64,000 nucleotides of DNA from Leucobacter chromiiresistens. Lineage in GTDB: Bacteria; Actinomycetota; Actinomycetes; Actinomycetales; Microbacteriaceae. The notes below the pieces were generated by a model. That model ran no database searches and was not told the DNA's origin. It saw only the letters and a list, made by a program, of their open reading frames with translations. A program made the position numbers and the translations under genes. The DNA is taken from the NCBI RefSeq assembly GCF_900102345.1, contig NZ_FNKB01000001.1, positions 1,178,001-1,242,000 of the forward strand. The letters are read 5' to 3'. Below, piece by piece: positions 37,772-46,414 of the stretch. Position 1 is the stretch's first letter. Each line of letters opens with the position of its first letter.

Positions 37772-39436
37772 GTGAAATTCGCACCGATTCGGGCGTCGAT
37801 CGCCCTGCTCGCCATGGGCGGCCTCGCTCTCGCAGGTTGCGCCACGGGAAGCCGCGGAGGCGACGCCGGGTCGCCGTCGGCGGGCGGCGAGCTGCTGCAG
37901 ACCACGCCCGAGGCCACCGCCGAGGCGGAGACCGTCACCTGGAACTCGACCTACGGCGAGCTCGCCAGCCTCGACCCGGTGAAGGCCTTCAACTACCCCG
38001 AGAACACGATCGTCTCGAACCTCTGCGAGCCGCTCTTCGAGATGCAGCCCGACTTCTCGGTGCAGCCCAACCTCGCCACCGAAGCGAACACCGACGACGG
38101 CAAGACCTGGGTCTTCGGCATCCGCGACGACGTGACGTTCTGGGACGGCACCCCGATGACCGTCGACGACGTCGTCTACTCGATCAACCGCCACCTCGAC
38201 CCCGCCGAGGGCAGCTACTGGGGCGGCGGCGTCGTCGCGAACATCGCGGGCGTCGAGGCGACCGGCGAGCACGAGGTGACCATCACGCTCGAGACGGCCG
38301 ACTACACGCTGCCGTCGTCGCTCAGCACGATCATCGGCGTCGTGGTGCAGCAGGCGCAGCGCGAGGCGGCGGGCGAGAACTACGGCAACCCCGAGACCGG
38401 CGTCATGTGCACCGGCCCCCTGAAGTTCACGCCCGGCGATTGGCAGCAGGGCCAGGCGATCACGCTCGAGCGCAACGACGACTACTGGGACGAGGAGGGG
38501 CGGGCGATGGCCCGCGAGGTGAAGATCGGATTCGTCGTCGATCCCACCGCGATCGCGAACGGACTCGGCACCGGCGAGATCCAGGGCTCCTACGACGTGC
38601 CGCTGCCGGCGCTCGGCCAGCTCGAGACGAGCGAGAGCGGCGAGCTGTACGTGGGGCAGGGCATGCAGAACATGGCGATCATCTCGACGGGCGAGGGCGT
38701 GTTCGGCGACCCGGCCGTGCGGCGCGCGCTGACGCGGGCCACGGATCGCCAGGCGATCGCCGACACGGTCTACGAGGGCACGGGCACCCCGGCCCGCTCG
38801 ATCGTTCCGCAGTCGCCGTGGGACGCCGTCGAGGAGTCGGCGCCCGGCGTGGCCGAGCTGCGCGATGAGCAGCTGCCCGATCTGAGCTTCGACATCGAGG
38901 CGGCCAAGGCCGAGCTCGAGGAGGCCGAGGTCGACCTGTCGCAGCCCATCAAGATCGCGTACCCGAGTGAGCGCAGCTTCTACGCCGACATCTTGAACGA
39001 GATGGCGAACGGGGCGAAGGAGCTCGGGATCACGCTCGAGCCGACCGGCGTGCCGAGCGCCCAGTTCGGCGCGTTCTTCTCCGACCCGCAGGCGCGGGCC
39101 GGCTTCGACGGGTTCGTCACGACCAACTACCTCAGCGCGCCCGATCCGCTGCTGCACCTCATCAGCGTCGCCAAGACCGGGAGCGACCAGAACTACTCCG
39201 GCTTCTCCGATCCCGCAGTGGATGCGGCGCTCGACGCAGCCATCGGCGAGAGCGACGACACCGAGCGGGCGAAGCTGACGGTGGAGGCCGAGGCGCTCAT
39301 CATGCAGCAGCAGCCGTGGGTGCCGATCAACGACCTCGCGGTGCGCATGTACATGGACGAGAGCATCACGGGCGCCCCCGCCTCCTTCGTGTACCTCTAC
39401 TACCCCTGGGCCGCCGACCTCGGCGCGGCAGCCTGA
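37772..39436 (+). CDS. ABC transporter substrate-binding lipoprotein, oligopeptide family (SBP family 5)
   Basis: This 554-residue lipoprotein has a signal peptide with lipobox LALAGC (C23) and a mature SBP_bac_5 fold. Family markers are WVFGIRDDVTFWDGTPMTVDDVVYS near residue 110, and the mid-part RRALTRATDRQAIADTVYEG. It captures oligopeptides, dipeptides or similar ligands outside the membrane. The GTG at 37772 follows AAGGAG; an ATG at 37691 lies inside the promoter and is rejected. It leads the five-gene importer operon. Confidence 0.92.
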   Translation: MKFAPIRASIALLAMGGLALAGCATGSRGGDAGSPSAGGELLQTTPEATAEAETVTWNSTYGELASLDPVKAFNYPENTIVSNLCEPLFEMQPDFSVQPNLATEANTDDGKTWVFGIRDDVTFWDGTPMTVDDVVYSINRHLDPAEGSYWGGGVVANIAGVEATGEHEVTITLETADYTLPSSLSTIIGVVVQQAQREAAGENYGNPETGVMCTGPLKFTPGDWQQGQAITLERNDDYWDEEGRAMAREVKIGFVVDPTAIANGLGTGEIQGSYDVPLPALGQLETSESGELYVGQGMQNMAIISTGEGVFGDPAVRRALTRATDRQAIADTVYEGTGTPARSIVPQSPWDAVEESAPGVAELRDEQLPDLSFDIEAAKAELEEAEVDLSQPIKIAYPSERSFYADILNEMANGAKELGITLEPTGVPSAQFGAFFSDPQARAGFDGFVTTNYLSAPDPLLHLISVAKTGSDQNYSGFSDPAVDAALDAAIGESDDTERAKLTVEAEALIMQQQPWVPINDLAVRMYMDESITGAPASFVYLYYPWAADLGAAA

Positions 39437-39465
39437 GCGGAGCTCTCCGCAGGAAGGGATCGTCC

Positions 39466-40416
39466 ATGATCTACGTAGGCAAACGGCTCGGAGCGCTCGT
39501 CGCGGTGCTCGTCGTCTCCAGCTTCATCGTGTTCTCGGGGATGTACCTGGCCCCGGGCAGCCCCGAGCAGTTCCTGGTGCAGGGGCGCACGGTGAGCCCC
39601 GAGGTGCTCGCCGCGATCCGGGCGCAGTACGGTCTGGACGATCCCTTCCTCATCAGGTACTGGCACTGGCTGATCGACGTGCTCCAGGGCGACCTGGGCC
39701 GGTCGCTGATCACCCAGCAGGACGTCACGACCCTCGTCGCGGCGCGCATTCCGACCACCCTGTACCTCGCCGGCTTCGCCGCGCTGCTGATCGTCGTGTT
39801 CGGGATCGGGCTCGGCGTGCTCGCCGCGACCCGATCGGGCGTCTTCGAGAAGATCGTCGTGTTCGGCTCGAACCTCGGGTTCGCGGTGCCCACGTTCTTC
39901 GCGGCGCTGGTGCTCATGTTCATCTTCGGCTCGAACCTCGGATGGTTCCCGGTGTCGGGATCGGGGCAGGGGTTCCTCGACCGGCTCTGGCACCTCACCC
40001 TGCCCGCGATCGCGCTCGCGTTCCCCGGCATCGCGGTGGTGGCGCGGATCACGCGCACCGCGGTGCGCGAGGAGCAGGGGTCGGAGCACGTGGTCATGGC
40101 GATCGCGCGCGGCGTGCCGAAGCAGCTCGTGCTGTGGCGGCACACGATCCGCAACTCCATGCTGCCGGTGACGACCGTGATCGGCACGCAGGTCGCCGGG
40201 CTGCTCGCGAGCGCCTTCGTGATCGAGTACGCGTTCACGCTCGACGGCATCGGCTCCCTGCTCGTGAACTCGGTGCAGAAGAAGGACTTCGCGGTCGTGC
40301 AGGCGATCGCGCTGGTCATGGTGCTGGCGTTCGGCATCGTCAACCTGATCGTCGATCTGCTGTACTCCGTGATCGATCCCCGCGTCCGACTCAGCAAGGG
40401 AGTGGCGGCACGATGA
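39466..40416 (+). CDS. ABC transporter permease, DppB-type
   Basis: This 316-residue permease has six hydrophobic segments and the DppB/OppB layout: an N-terminal helix, then MYLAPGSPEQFLVQG, YGLDDPFLIRYWHWL and the EAA-like loop VVMAIARGVPKQLVLWRHTIRNS. The ATG at 39466 follows AGGAAGG. It overlaps the next permease by 4 bases (ATGA), indicating coupled translation. It forms the channel with the protein at 40413. Confidence 0.92.
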   Translation: MIYVGKRLGALVAVLVVSSFIVFSGMYLAPGSPEQFLVQGRTVSPEVLAAIRAQYGLDDPFLIRYWHWLIDVLQGDLGRSLITQQDVTTLVAARIPTTLYLAGFAALLIVVFGIGLGVLAATRSGVFEKIVVFGSNLGFAVPTFFAALVLMFIFGSNLGWFPVSGSGQGFLDRLWHLTLPAIALAFPGIAVVARITRTAVREEQGSEHVVMAIARGVPKQLVLWRHTIRNSMLPVTTVIGTQVAGLLASAFVIEYAFTLDGIGSLLVNSVQKKDFAVVQAIALVMVLAFGIVNLIVDLLYSVIDPRVRLSKGVAAR

Positions 40417-41348
40417 CCACCCAGAAGCCCGCGCGCGAACCGGGCACCGGCACCCGCGCGCAGAACACCATCGCCGTCCAGCTGCTGCGCAAGCACCGGA
40501 ACGACGTGCCCGTCTCGGGCTGGCGCCTCCTCGCCCGCCGGCTTGGGCCGGTCGGCGTGGGCAGCCTCGTCGTGATCGCGCTGGTCGTGCTCATGGCGAT
40601 CCTCGCCCCCGTCATCGCCCCGTACGACCCGTACGCGGGCGCCGTCACCGCGCGGCACGAGGCGTGGAGCCTCGCGCACCTGATGGGCACCGACCAGTCG
40701 GGCCGCGACATCTTCTCCCGCATCATCTGGGGTGCGCGCACGAGCCTCATCGGCCCGGCGATCGTCGCAGTGGTCACCGCGGTGCTCGCGACCCTGCTCG
40801 CCCTCACCGCCGTCTGGTTCGGCGGTCGCGTCGACGCCCTCATCAGCCGCGTGCTCGACATCCTCTTCGCCTTTCCGAACATGCTGCTCGCGATCCTCGC
40901 GGTCGCGATCTTCGGGCCGTCGATGCTCACCGCGTCGCTCGCGCTCGCGATCGGCTTCGTGCCGTACTCGGCGCGCGTGATCCGCTCCGTCGCCCTCCGG
41001 GAGCGGAATCTGCCCTACGTCGCCTCGGCCCGCCTGCAGGGCATCTCGGGGTTCCTCATCACCGTGCGGCACATCCTGCCGAACGTGCGCACGCAGATTC
41101 TGACGGGCATGACCATCAACTTCGGCTACGCGATGATCGAGCTCGCGGCGCTCTCGTTCCTCGGCCTCGGGGTGCAGCCGCCGACGCCCGACTGGGGCCT
41201 CATGGTCTCGAACGGCCAGGCGTCGCTGCAGCAGGGGTACTGGGAGCAGAGCATCTTCGCGGGCCTCGCCATCGTGATCACCGTCGCCGCGTTCGGCTAC
41301 GTCGGCGAGCAACTCGGCGGTCGCCGCGCCGCAGGAAGGATCCGCTGA
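40413..41348 (+). CDS. ABC transporter permease, DppC-type
   Basis: This 311-residue permease fits DppC/OppC. After a polar N-terminus (residues 1-45), a first helix leads into IAPYDPYAG and the HLMGTDQSGRDIFSRIIWGARTSL block, which is diagnostic. The EAA loop is LPYVASARLQGISGFLITVRHILPN. The C-terminal helix ends in GYVGEQLGG. It overlaps both neighbouring genes by 4 and 1 bases, so all are co-translated. Confidence 0.92.
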   Translation: MTTQKPAREPGTGTRAQNTIAVQLLRKHRNDVPVSGWRLLARRLGPVGVGSLVVIALVVLMAILAPVIAPYDPYAGAVTARHEAWSLAHLMGTDQSGRDIFSRIIWGARTSLIGPAIVAVVTAVLATLLALTAVWFGGRVDALISRVLDILFAFPNMLLAILAVAIFGPSMLTASLALAIGFVPYSARVIRSVALRERNLPYVASARLQGISGFLITVRHILPNVRTQILTGMTINFGYAMIELAALSFLGLGVQPPTPDWGLMVSNGQASLQQGYWEQSIFAGLAIVITVAAFGYVGEQLGGRRAAGRIR

Positions 41349-42214
41349 TGCTGCACGTCGATTCCCTCGTTCTCACCGTCACCGACCCCGACACGGGGCA
41401 GTCCACCGAGATCCTGCACGGCAACTCGTTCGCGCTCGGCGCCGGCGAATCGCTCGGGCTCGTCGGCGAGTCGGGCTCGGGCAAGTCGATGACCCTGAAG
41501 TGCATCCTCGGCATCGAGCCGTCGGGCGCCCGCGTCACGGGGTCCATCGCGCTCGACGGCACCGATCTCCTGAGCGCCGGCGGGGAGGAGCTCCGCCGCA
41601 TCCGCGCGAACGACCTCGCCCTCATCGCGCAGAACCCGCACGGGTCGCTGAACCCCGTGCTGCCGGTCGGGCGCTTCCTCGTCGAGGGCATGAGCGATGC
41701 CCGCTCGCTCCCGGCGGGCGAGGCGCGCACCCGGGCGGCAGATCTGCTGCGCCAGGTCGGCATCACCGATACCGAGCGCGTGCTGCGCTCGTACCCCCAC
41801 CAGCTCTCGGGCGGCATGCTGCAGCGCGTCGTCATCGCGGGGGCGATGTCGGGCGAGCCGAAGCTGCTGCTCGCCGACGAGCCGACCACGGCCCTCGACG
41901 TCACCACGCAGGCCGAGGTCGTGGCGATCCTCGACGAGAAGCGGCGCGAGCACGGGCTCTCGATGATCTACGTCACCCACGACCTCGATCTCGCGGCCGC
42001 GGTCTGCGATCGCCTCGCCGTCATGAAGGACGGCGAGATCCTCGAGATCGGCACGCCCGAGGAGATTCGGGATCGGCCGAAGACCGAGTACACGCGGGCG
42101 CTCATGTCGGCTCGCCCCCAGCTCTACCCCGAGGGGCGCTCCGAGCCGGCGCTCGGCGCGAACACGCCGGCGCTCGGCGGCGACGCCCACGCGAACACGG
42201 AGGACCGCGCATGA
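41348..42214 (+). CDS. ABC transporter ATP-binding protein, DppD-type
   Basis: This 288-residue ATPase has Walker A GESGSGKSMT, Q-loop AQNPHGSLNP, signature QLSGGMLQR, Walker B LLLADEPTTALD and H-loop YVTHDLD. It is shorter than most DppD proteins (about 320-330), and the C-terminal oligopeptide-transporter extension is mostly missing; the end is a Gly/Ala-rich tail with the repeat PALGANTPALGG. It overlaps the upstream gene by one base and the downstream ATPase by 4. It works with the ATPase at 42211. Confidence 0.9.
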   Translation: MLHVDSLVLTVTDPDTGQSTEILHGNSFALGAGESLGLVGESGSGKSMTLKCILGIEPSGARVTGSIALDGTDLLSAGGEELRRIRANDLALIAQNPHGSLNPVLPVGRFLVEGMSDARSLPAGEARTRAADLLRQVGITDTERVLRSYPHQLSGGMLQRVVIAGAMSGEPKLLLADEPTTALDVTTQAEVVAILDEKRREHGLSMIYVTHDLDLAAAVCDRLAVMKDGEILEIGTPEEIRDRPKTEYTRALMSARPQLYPEGRSEPALGANTPALGGDAHANTEDRA

Positions 42215-43077
42215 CCACGACGCCCCGCGACGCCGCCCCGCACGGCGGCGCCGAGCCGATGATCGAGGTCGAGCACCTCGACCGCACCTTCCACCTGAGC
42301 CGCTCGGCGCGCGTCACCGCGCTCGACGACGTGTCGTGCGCACTGCGGCCGGGCACCTGCCTCGCAGTCGTCGGCGAGTCGGGGTCGGGCAAATCCACGC
42401 TGGCCCGCGTGATCGTCGGCCTCGAGACCGCCGACGCGGGCACGGTGCGGATCGCCGGAACCCCCGTGCGCCCCACCACCTCGAGGCGGGCGCTGCACGA
42501 GCGCGCGAAGCTCGTGCAGATGGTCTTCCAGGATCCGCAGGGCTCGCTCAACCGTTCGCTGCCGGTCTCGGCGACGATCAACGAGATGCTCCTCGCGCAC
42601 CGCCCCGACCTCGATCGCGCCGGGCGGCGGGCGCGCACCCTCGAGCTGTTCGCGGAGGTGGGGCTCACCGAGCGCCACGCCGACGCCAAGCCCGAGGCGC
42701 TCTCGGGCGGGCAGAAGCAGCGCGTCGCCATCGCACGCGCGCTCGCCGCGGAGCCGCGGGTGATCGTGCTCGACGAGGCGGTCTCGGCGCTCGACGTGTC
42801 GGTGCAGGCGCAGGTGCTCGCCCTGCTGAAGCGGCTGCGCGCCGAGCACGGCCTGTCGTACCTGTTCATCACCCACGATCTCTCGGTGGTGCGCGACATC
42901 GCCGACGACGTCGTGGTGATGCGCTCGGGCCGCATCATCGAGCGCGGCAGCGTCTCCGACATCCTCGATCGGCCGAGGGATCCGTACACGCGGCTCCTCC
43001 TCGCCTCTGCCCCGCGGCCCGGGTGGAAGCCCCGGCGCGGCCTGCGCGACGCGCTCGCCGCGGGCCCGTCCGCGTGA
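42211..43077 (+). CDS. ABC transporter ATP-binding protein, DppF-type
   Basis: This 288-residue ATPase has Walker A GESGSGKST, Q-loop VFQDPQGSLN, signature ALSGGQKQR, Walker B VIVLDEAVSALD and H-loop FITHDLS. The Walker B variant DEA-SALD is common in DppF. The C-terminus is short. It overlaps the previous ATPase by 4 bases and ends 58 bp before the C45 hydrolase gene. Confidence 0.9.
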   Translation: MTTTPRDAAPHGGAEPMIEVEHLDRTFHLSRSARVTALDDVSCALRPGTCLAVVGESGSGKSTLARVIVGLETADAGTVRIAGTPVRPTTSRRALHERAKLVQMVFQDPQGSLNRSLPVSATINEMLLAHRPDLDRAGRRARTLELFAEVGLTERHADAKPEALSGGQKQRVAIARALAAEPRVIVLDEAVSALDVSVQAQVLALLKRLRAEHGLSYLFITHDLSVVRDIADDVVVMRSGRIIERGSVSDILDRPRDPYTRLLLASAPRPGWKPRRGLRDALAAGPSA

Positions 43078-43135
43078 CCCGCTCCGCTCCCCACCCGGCG
43101 GGCGCCCGCCCGCCACTCACAGAAAGCACCCCTGC

Positions 43136-44200
43136 ATGACTGCACAGACCGAACGCCTCCACCTCGACGTCACCGGCGCGAACGCCCGCGCGCTCGGGGT
43201 GAGCCGCGGCGCTGCGCTCCGCGGCACGCTGCCCACGGCGTACGCGAAGTACGCCGAGCTGTTCCGCATCCTCGGAGTGACCGAGGCGATGGAGCTCGAC
43301 GGGGTCGCCCGCGTCGTCGCGGCGGTCGACCCGTGGCGGCCCGAGCTGATCGAGCAGCTCAGGGGCGTGGCCGAGGGCGCGGGCGTGCCGTTCGAGCAGG
43401 TCGTGGCGCTGAACGCGCGCACGGAGCTGATCGCGCTCGGCACGCGGAGTGCGAGCGAGTGCTCGACGGTGACCGCACGTGTCGGCGCGCACCGGTTCGG
43501 GGTGCAGACCTGGGACTGGCACGTCGAACTCGACGCGTACTGGCACACGCACACGGTGACCGGGCACGGCCTCCGCTACGCGGGCCTCACCGAGCAGGGC
43601 ATCCTCTCGAAGATCGGCGTGAACGAGGCCGGCCTGGCGCTGCACTTCAACATCCTGGGGCACGCGAGCGACGGGCCCGACGGCGTGCCGATGCACCTGC
43701 TCTCGAGCGCGGTGCTGTCGGAGTGCGCGTCGGTCGACGAGGCGGTCGCACTGGTGCGGGCCGCCCCGATCGCCTCGTCCTCCGCCTTCACGATGCTCGA
43801 CGCGAACCGTGCCGTCTCCCTCGAGATCAGCCCCGTGGGCGTCTACGAGATCGCCGAGGTCGACGGGTCGGTGCAGCGCACCAACCACTTCCAGCACGCG
43901 GAGCCGCACGCGCAGCAGAAGACGGAGCTCTACGAGCCCGATTCGAGCGATCGGCTCGAGCTCGTGCGCGAGCGGTTGTCGCCGGGCCTGCCCGAGTCGC
44001 CTGCCGAACTGGTGCGCCTGCTGCGTTCGGGGCCGGGGCAGCCGCCGCTCACCTGCGTGCCCGACATGACGAAGGAGTACGGCGATCGCTGGGCGACCCT
44101 CGCGACGATCGTCTCAGACCCCGATGCGCGCACCATCCGCATCTTCGACGGTATGCCCGAGGCGTCGGAGTCGGGGGAGTGGCGGGTGCTCGCCGTCTGA
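43136..44200 (+). CDS. C45-family autoprocessing acyltransferase/peptidase (Ntn hydrolase)
   Basis: This 354-residue protein fits the C45 family, whose members include fungal penicillin acyltransferase and bacterial amide or ceramide-type hydrolases. The predicted N-terminal nucleophile after self-cleavage is C109 in ASECSTV, preceded by NARTELIALG. Family blocks VQTWDWH, GLTEQGILSKIGVNEAGLALHFNIL and QRTNHFQH follow. The cleaved form would be a heterodimer. The ATG at 43136 is preceded by AGAAAG. It follows the importer, so the likely substrate is an imported N-acyl compound or small peptide. It is a paralogue of 52624. Confidence 0.9.
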   Translation: MTAQTERLHLDVTGANARALGVSRGAALRGTLPTAYAKYAELFRILGVTEAMELDGVARVVAAVDPWRPELIEQLRGVAEGAGVPFEQVVALNARTELIALGTRSASECSTVTARVGAHRFGVQTWDWHVELDAYWHTHTVTGHGLRYAGLTEQGILSKIGVNEAGLALHFNILGHASDGPDGVPMHLLSSAVLSECASVDEAVALVRAAPIASSSAFTMLDANRAVSLEISPVGVYEIAEVDGSVQRTNHFQHAEPHAQQKTELYEPDSSDRLELVRERLSPGLPESPAELVRLLRSGPGQPPLTCVPDMTKEYGDRWATLATIVSDPDARTIRIFDGMPEASESGEWRVLAV

Positions 44201-44318
44201 GGCGGCGCTGGCGGGCGCCCGCCCGCGGCGCCCGGCGCCCGCGGCGCCCGGCGCTCGGCGCCGGGCGCGCGGCCCGCGGCGCCCGCCCGCGGCGCCCGCG
44301 GCGCCCACTCCCGTGAGA

Positions 44319-44372
44319 GATTCGGCTTCGGTGAGATGAACTCCGCTCGAACCGGCTCACCGAAGCCGAATC
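44319..44372. repeat. Palindromic repeat element, copy 2
   Basis: The 17 bases at 44319-44335 are the exact reverse complement of 44356-44372, giving the core GATTCGGCTTCGGTGAG stem. The flanks (44313-44318 and 44373-44378) continue the pairing imperfectly. It lies between the C45 gene and the PaiB gene, downstream of the importer operon. Confidence 0.85.
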
Positions 44373-44406
44373 CCCCACCGAAGCGCGCCGCAGCATCGGG
44401 CGGCTC

Positions 44407-44435
44407 TAGCATAAAACGTTTTACGCTCCTAGGCT
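44407..44435 (+). promoter_or_regulatory. LacI-type operator and promoter of the paiB-like gene
   Basis: TAAAACGTTTTA at 44412-44423 is a perfect palindrome centred on CG and resembles the sites near the two LacI genes. A candidate -10 box, TAGGCT, follows at 44430-44435. Repression by one of the LacI paralogues is inferred. Confidence 0.65.
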
Positions 44436-44462
44436 GACGATACACCCGACCCGAGGAGCCCC

Positions 44463-45119
44463 ATGCACACGTACCCGAGCTACGTCGCCCCGCCCGGCCG
44501 CGCCATCGCCGAGTTCGTGAAGGATCACCCCTTCGCCGTGGTGGCGACCTCCACCGACGGGGCGCCCGTCGCCACCCACACGCCCGTCGTGTTCCCGCCC
44601 GGGCTCGAGCCCGGCGACACCCTGGTCGGCACCCGACTCTGGGGGCACATCGGCCGGGCCAACGCGCACTGGACGCACTTCGCGGATCACCCCGAGGCGC
44701 TCCTCGTGTTCTCGTCGTCGCACGCGTACGTGTCGCCGAGCACCTACGAGTTCACGCCCGCGGTGCCGACGCTCGACTACGCCGCGGTGCACCTCACGGG
44801 CCGCGTGACCGTGCTGGAGGAGCCGCACGAGAATCTGGCGGTGGTCGAGCAGACGGTCGCCCATCTGGAGGAGCTGCGCGCGCAGCCCTGGGATCCGGCG
44901 GCATCGCGGCACGTCTTCGAGAAGATTCTCGACGGCGTCGTCTCGTTCACGATCGACATCGAGAGCGAGTCGGCGATGTTCAAGCTCAGCCAGGACATGC
45001 CGGCCGACGTGCACGGGCGCGTGCGGCGCGACCTCGTCGAGGGCGACCACCGCCACCCCGACGTCGCCGCGCTGATGGATCGGATCGGGCCGGCCTGCCC
45101 GCATCAGGGGCGCGGCTGA
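44463..45119 (+). CDS. PaiB-like FMN-binding transcriptional regulator
   Basis: This 218-residue protein fits the PaiB family: FMN-binding split-barrel proteins, one of which in Bacillus subtilis regulates sporulation and protease genes. Markers are HPFAVVATS near residue 22, GHIGRANAHW near residue 62 and the region ALLVFSSSHAYVSPSTYE. The ATG at 44463 follows GAGGAG. It is convergent with the LacI gene at 45187 and has its own LacI-type operator. A flavin-dependent enzymatic role is possible and is not excluded. Confidence 0.85.
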   Translation: MHTYPSYVAPPGRAIAEFVKDHPFAVVATSTDGAPVATHTPVVFPPGLEPGDTLVGTRLWGHIGRANAHWTHFADHPEALLVFSSSHAYVSPSTYEFTPAVPTLDYAAVHLTGRVTVLEEPHENLAVVEQTVAHLEELRAQPWDPAASRHVFEKILDGVVSFTIDIESESAMFKLSQDMPADVHGRVRRDLVEGDHRHPDVAALMDRIGPACPHQGRG

Positions 45120-45186
45120 CGCGAGTCGGCGATCCCGCTGCGCGGCAGGCGCGCAGCGGCGCCCCCGCTGCGAGGGCCCGCGCCCG

Positions 45187-46206
45187 TCAGCGCTCCCGCT
45201 GCGACGACCGGCGCACGATGAGCTCCGAGGCCACGAGGCGCCGCCCGTCGGGGGATTCGCCGCGCGTGATCTGCGCGAGCAGCGCGACGGTCTCCCGGGC
45301 GAGCACTTCGGGGCGCAGGTCGATCGCCGTGATCGGGGGCTCCGCGGTGCGCGTCTGCTGAGCGTCCGTGCCGCACGCGAGCAGGTAGTGCTCCGGCGCG
45401 GTGTACCCGCGCTCGCGCATCGCCTCCTGGATGCCCGCGGCGTGGCGGCCGGTCAGCGAGTAGATCGCGTCGGGCACGCCGTCGTCGAGCAGTCGCGGCA
45501 CCAGTTCGCGCCCGCCGGCCTCCCCGAGCCGCTCGGGGCTGCGGAAGAGCCGGGGCGTGCTTCCGTGCGAGGCGCACCAGTGCCGGTACGCCTCCTCGGC
45601 GTCCGCGTTCCAGGAGTTGTCGTCGGTGCCGCCGACGAACGCCACGTCGCGGGCCCCGTGCTCCGCGAGGTGGTCGAGCGCGGTGCGCGTGGCGGCGGCG
45701 TCGTCGGAGGCGACCCAGTTCGCGGCCTGCGGCTTGCCCGGGTCGCGGCCGAGCGTCACGTAGGGGATCGATCGGCTCTCGAGGAGGTCGACGACCGGGT
45801 CGTCGCGCACCGGGTCGGTGACGACGTAGCCGTCGAGGGAGAACGCCAGCGGGGTGACCGGCCCCTTCACGAGGTCGGCGACCTGCATGAGGCTCAGTCC
45901 ATGCCCGAGCGCGCTCACCGCCGCGGCGCCGGCGAACCGGAGGAAGTAGTCGACGCCGGGCGGGCTGTAGTCCTCGAGCGCGTCGAGGGGCCGGAGCACG
46001 ATGCCGATGACGCCGATGCGCGATCGGCGCAGCCCGCGGGCCAGGGCGTCGGCCTGGTAGCCCATCGAGGTCGCGATCTCGCGGATGCGCTTGCGGGTCT
46101 CCTCGGCGAGGGTGCCCTTGTCGTTCAGCGCGTGCGACACCGCCGTGATCGAGACGCCGGCTCGGGCGGCGACGTCTTTGATGGTGACATTGCGGTGCGC
46201 GGCCAC
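45187..46206 (-). CDS. LacI family transcriptional regulator (second)
   Basis: This 339-residue LacI regulator opens VTIKDVAARAGVSITAVSHALNDKG and is a paralogue of the one at 36495. The sensor domain includes GVDYFLRFAGAAAV and LTGRHAAGIQEA. The GTG at 46206 has AAGGAGG 6 nt upstream, so this one is leadered. TACGCT on the minus strand (46231-46236) is a candidate -10 box. It is divergent from the ABC operon at 46415 and is inferred to control it and itself through the sites at 46251-46314. Confidence 0.9.
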   Translation of the reverse strand: MAAHRNVTIKDVAARAGVSITAVSHALNDKGTLAEETRKRIREIATSMGYQADALARGLRRSRIGVIGIVLRPLDALEDYSPPGVDYFLRFAGAAAVSALGHGLSLMQVADLVKGPVTPLAFSLDGYVVTDPVRDDPVVDLLESRSIPYVTLGRDPGKPQAANWVASDDAAATRTALDHLAEHGARDVAFVGGTDDNSWNADAEEAYRHWCASHGSTPRLFRSPERLGEAGGRELVPRLLDDGVPDAIYSLTGRHAAGIQEAMRERGYTAPEHYLLACGTDAQQTRTAEPPITAIDLRPEVLARETVALLAQITRGESPDGRRLVASELIVRRSSQRER

Positions 46207-46250
46207 GGGCCCTCCTTGCTTCCTGACACGAGCGTACCGCCCGTGCGGCG

Positions 46251-46324
46251 CATAAACCGTTGCATGCATCGTTTGATGACAATTCGATCACAGCATTGCA
46301 TAAAACGATTTATGAAGCTAGCTT
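46251..46324. promoter_or_regulatory. LacI-type operators and promoter of the second oligopeptide ABC operon
   Basis: CATAAAACGATTTATG at 46299-46314 is symmetric around CG (7 of 8 pairs). It lies between TTGCAT at 46296-46301 and TAGCTT at 46319-46324, which are 17 bp apart and form a good promoter. A weaker site, CATAAACCGTTGCATG, lies at 46251-46266 near the likely promoter of the LacI gene itself. This layout fits one LacI protein controlling both directions. Confidence 0.7.
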
Positions 46325-46414
46325 GAGTCACCAGGGCAATCCGCGCCGACGCGGAGCCCGGGGGGTCGTGACGCTGCGATCCCGCTCACCACAGTTGTCG
46401 AAGGAGTCAGTACG

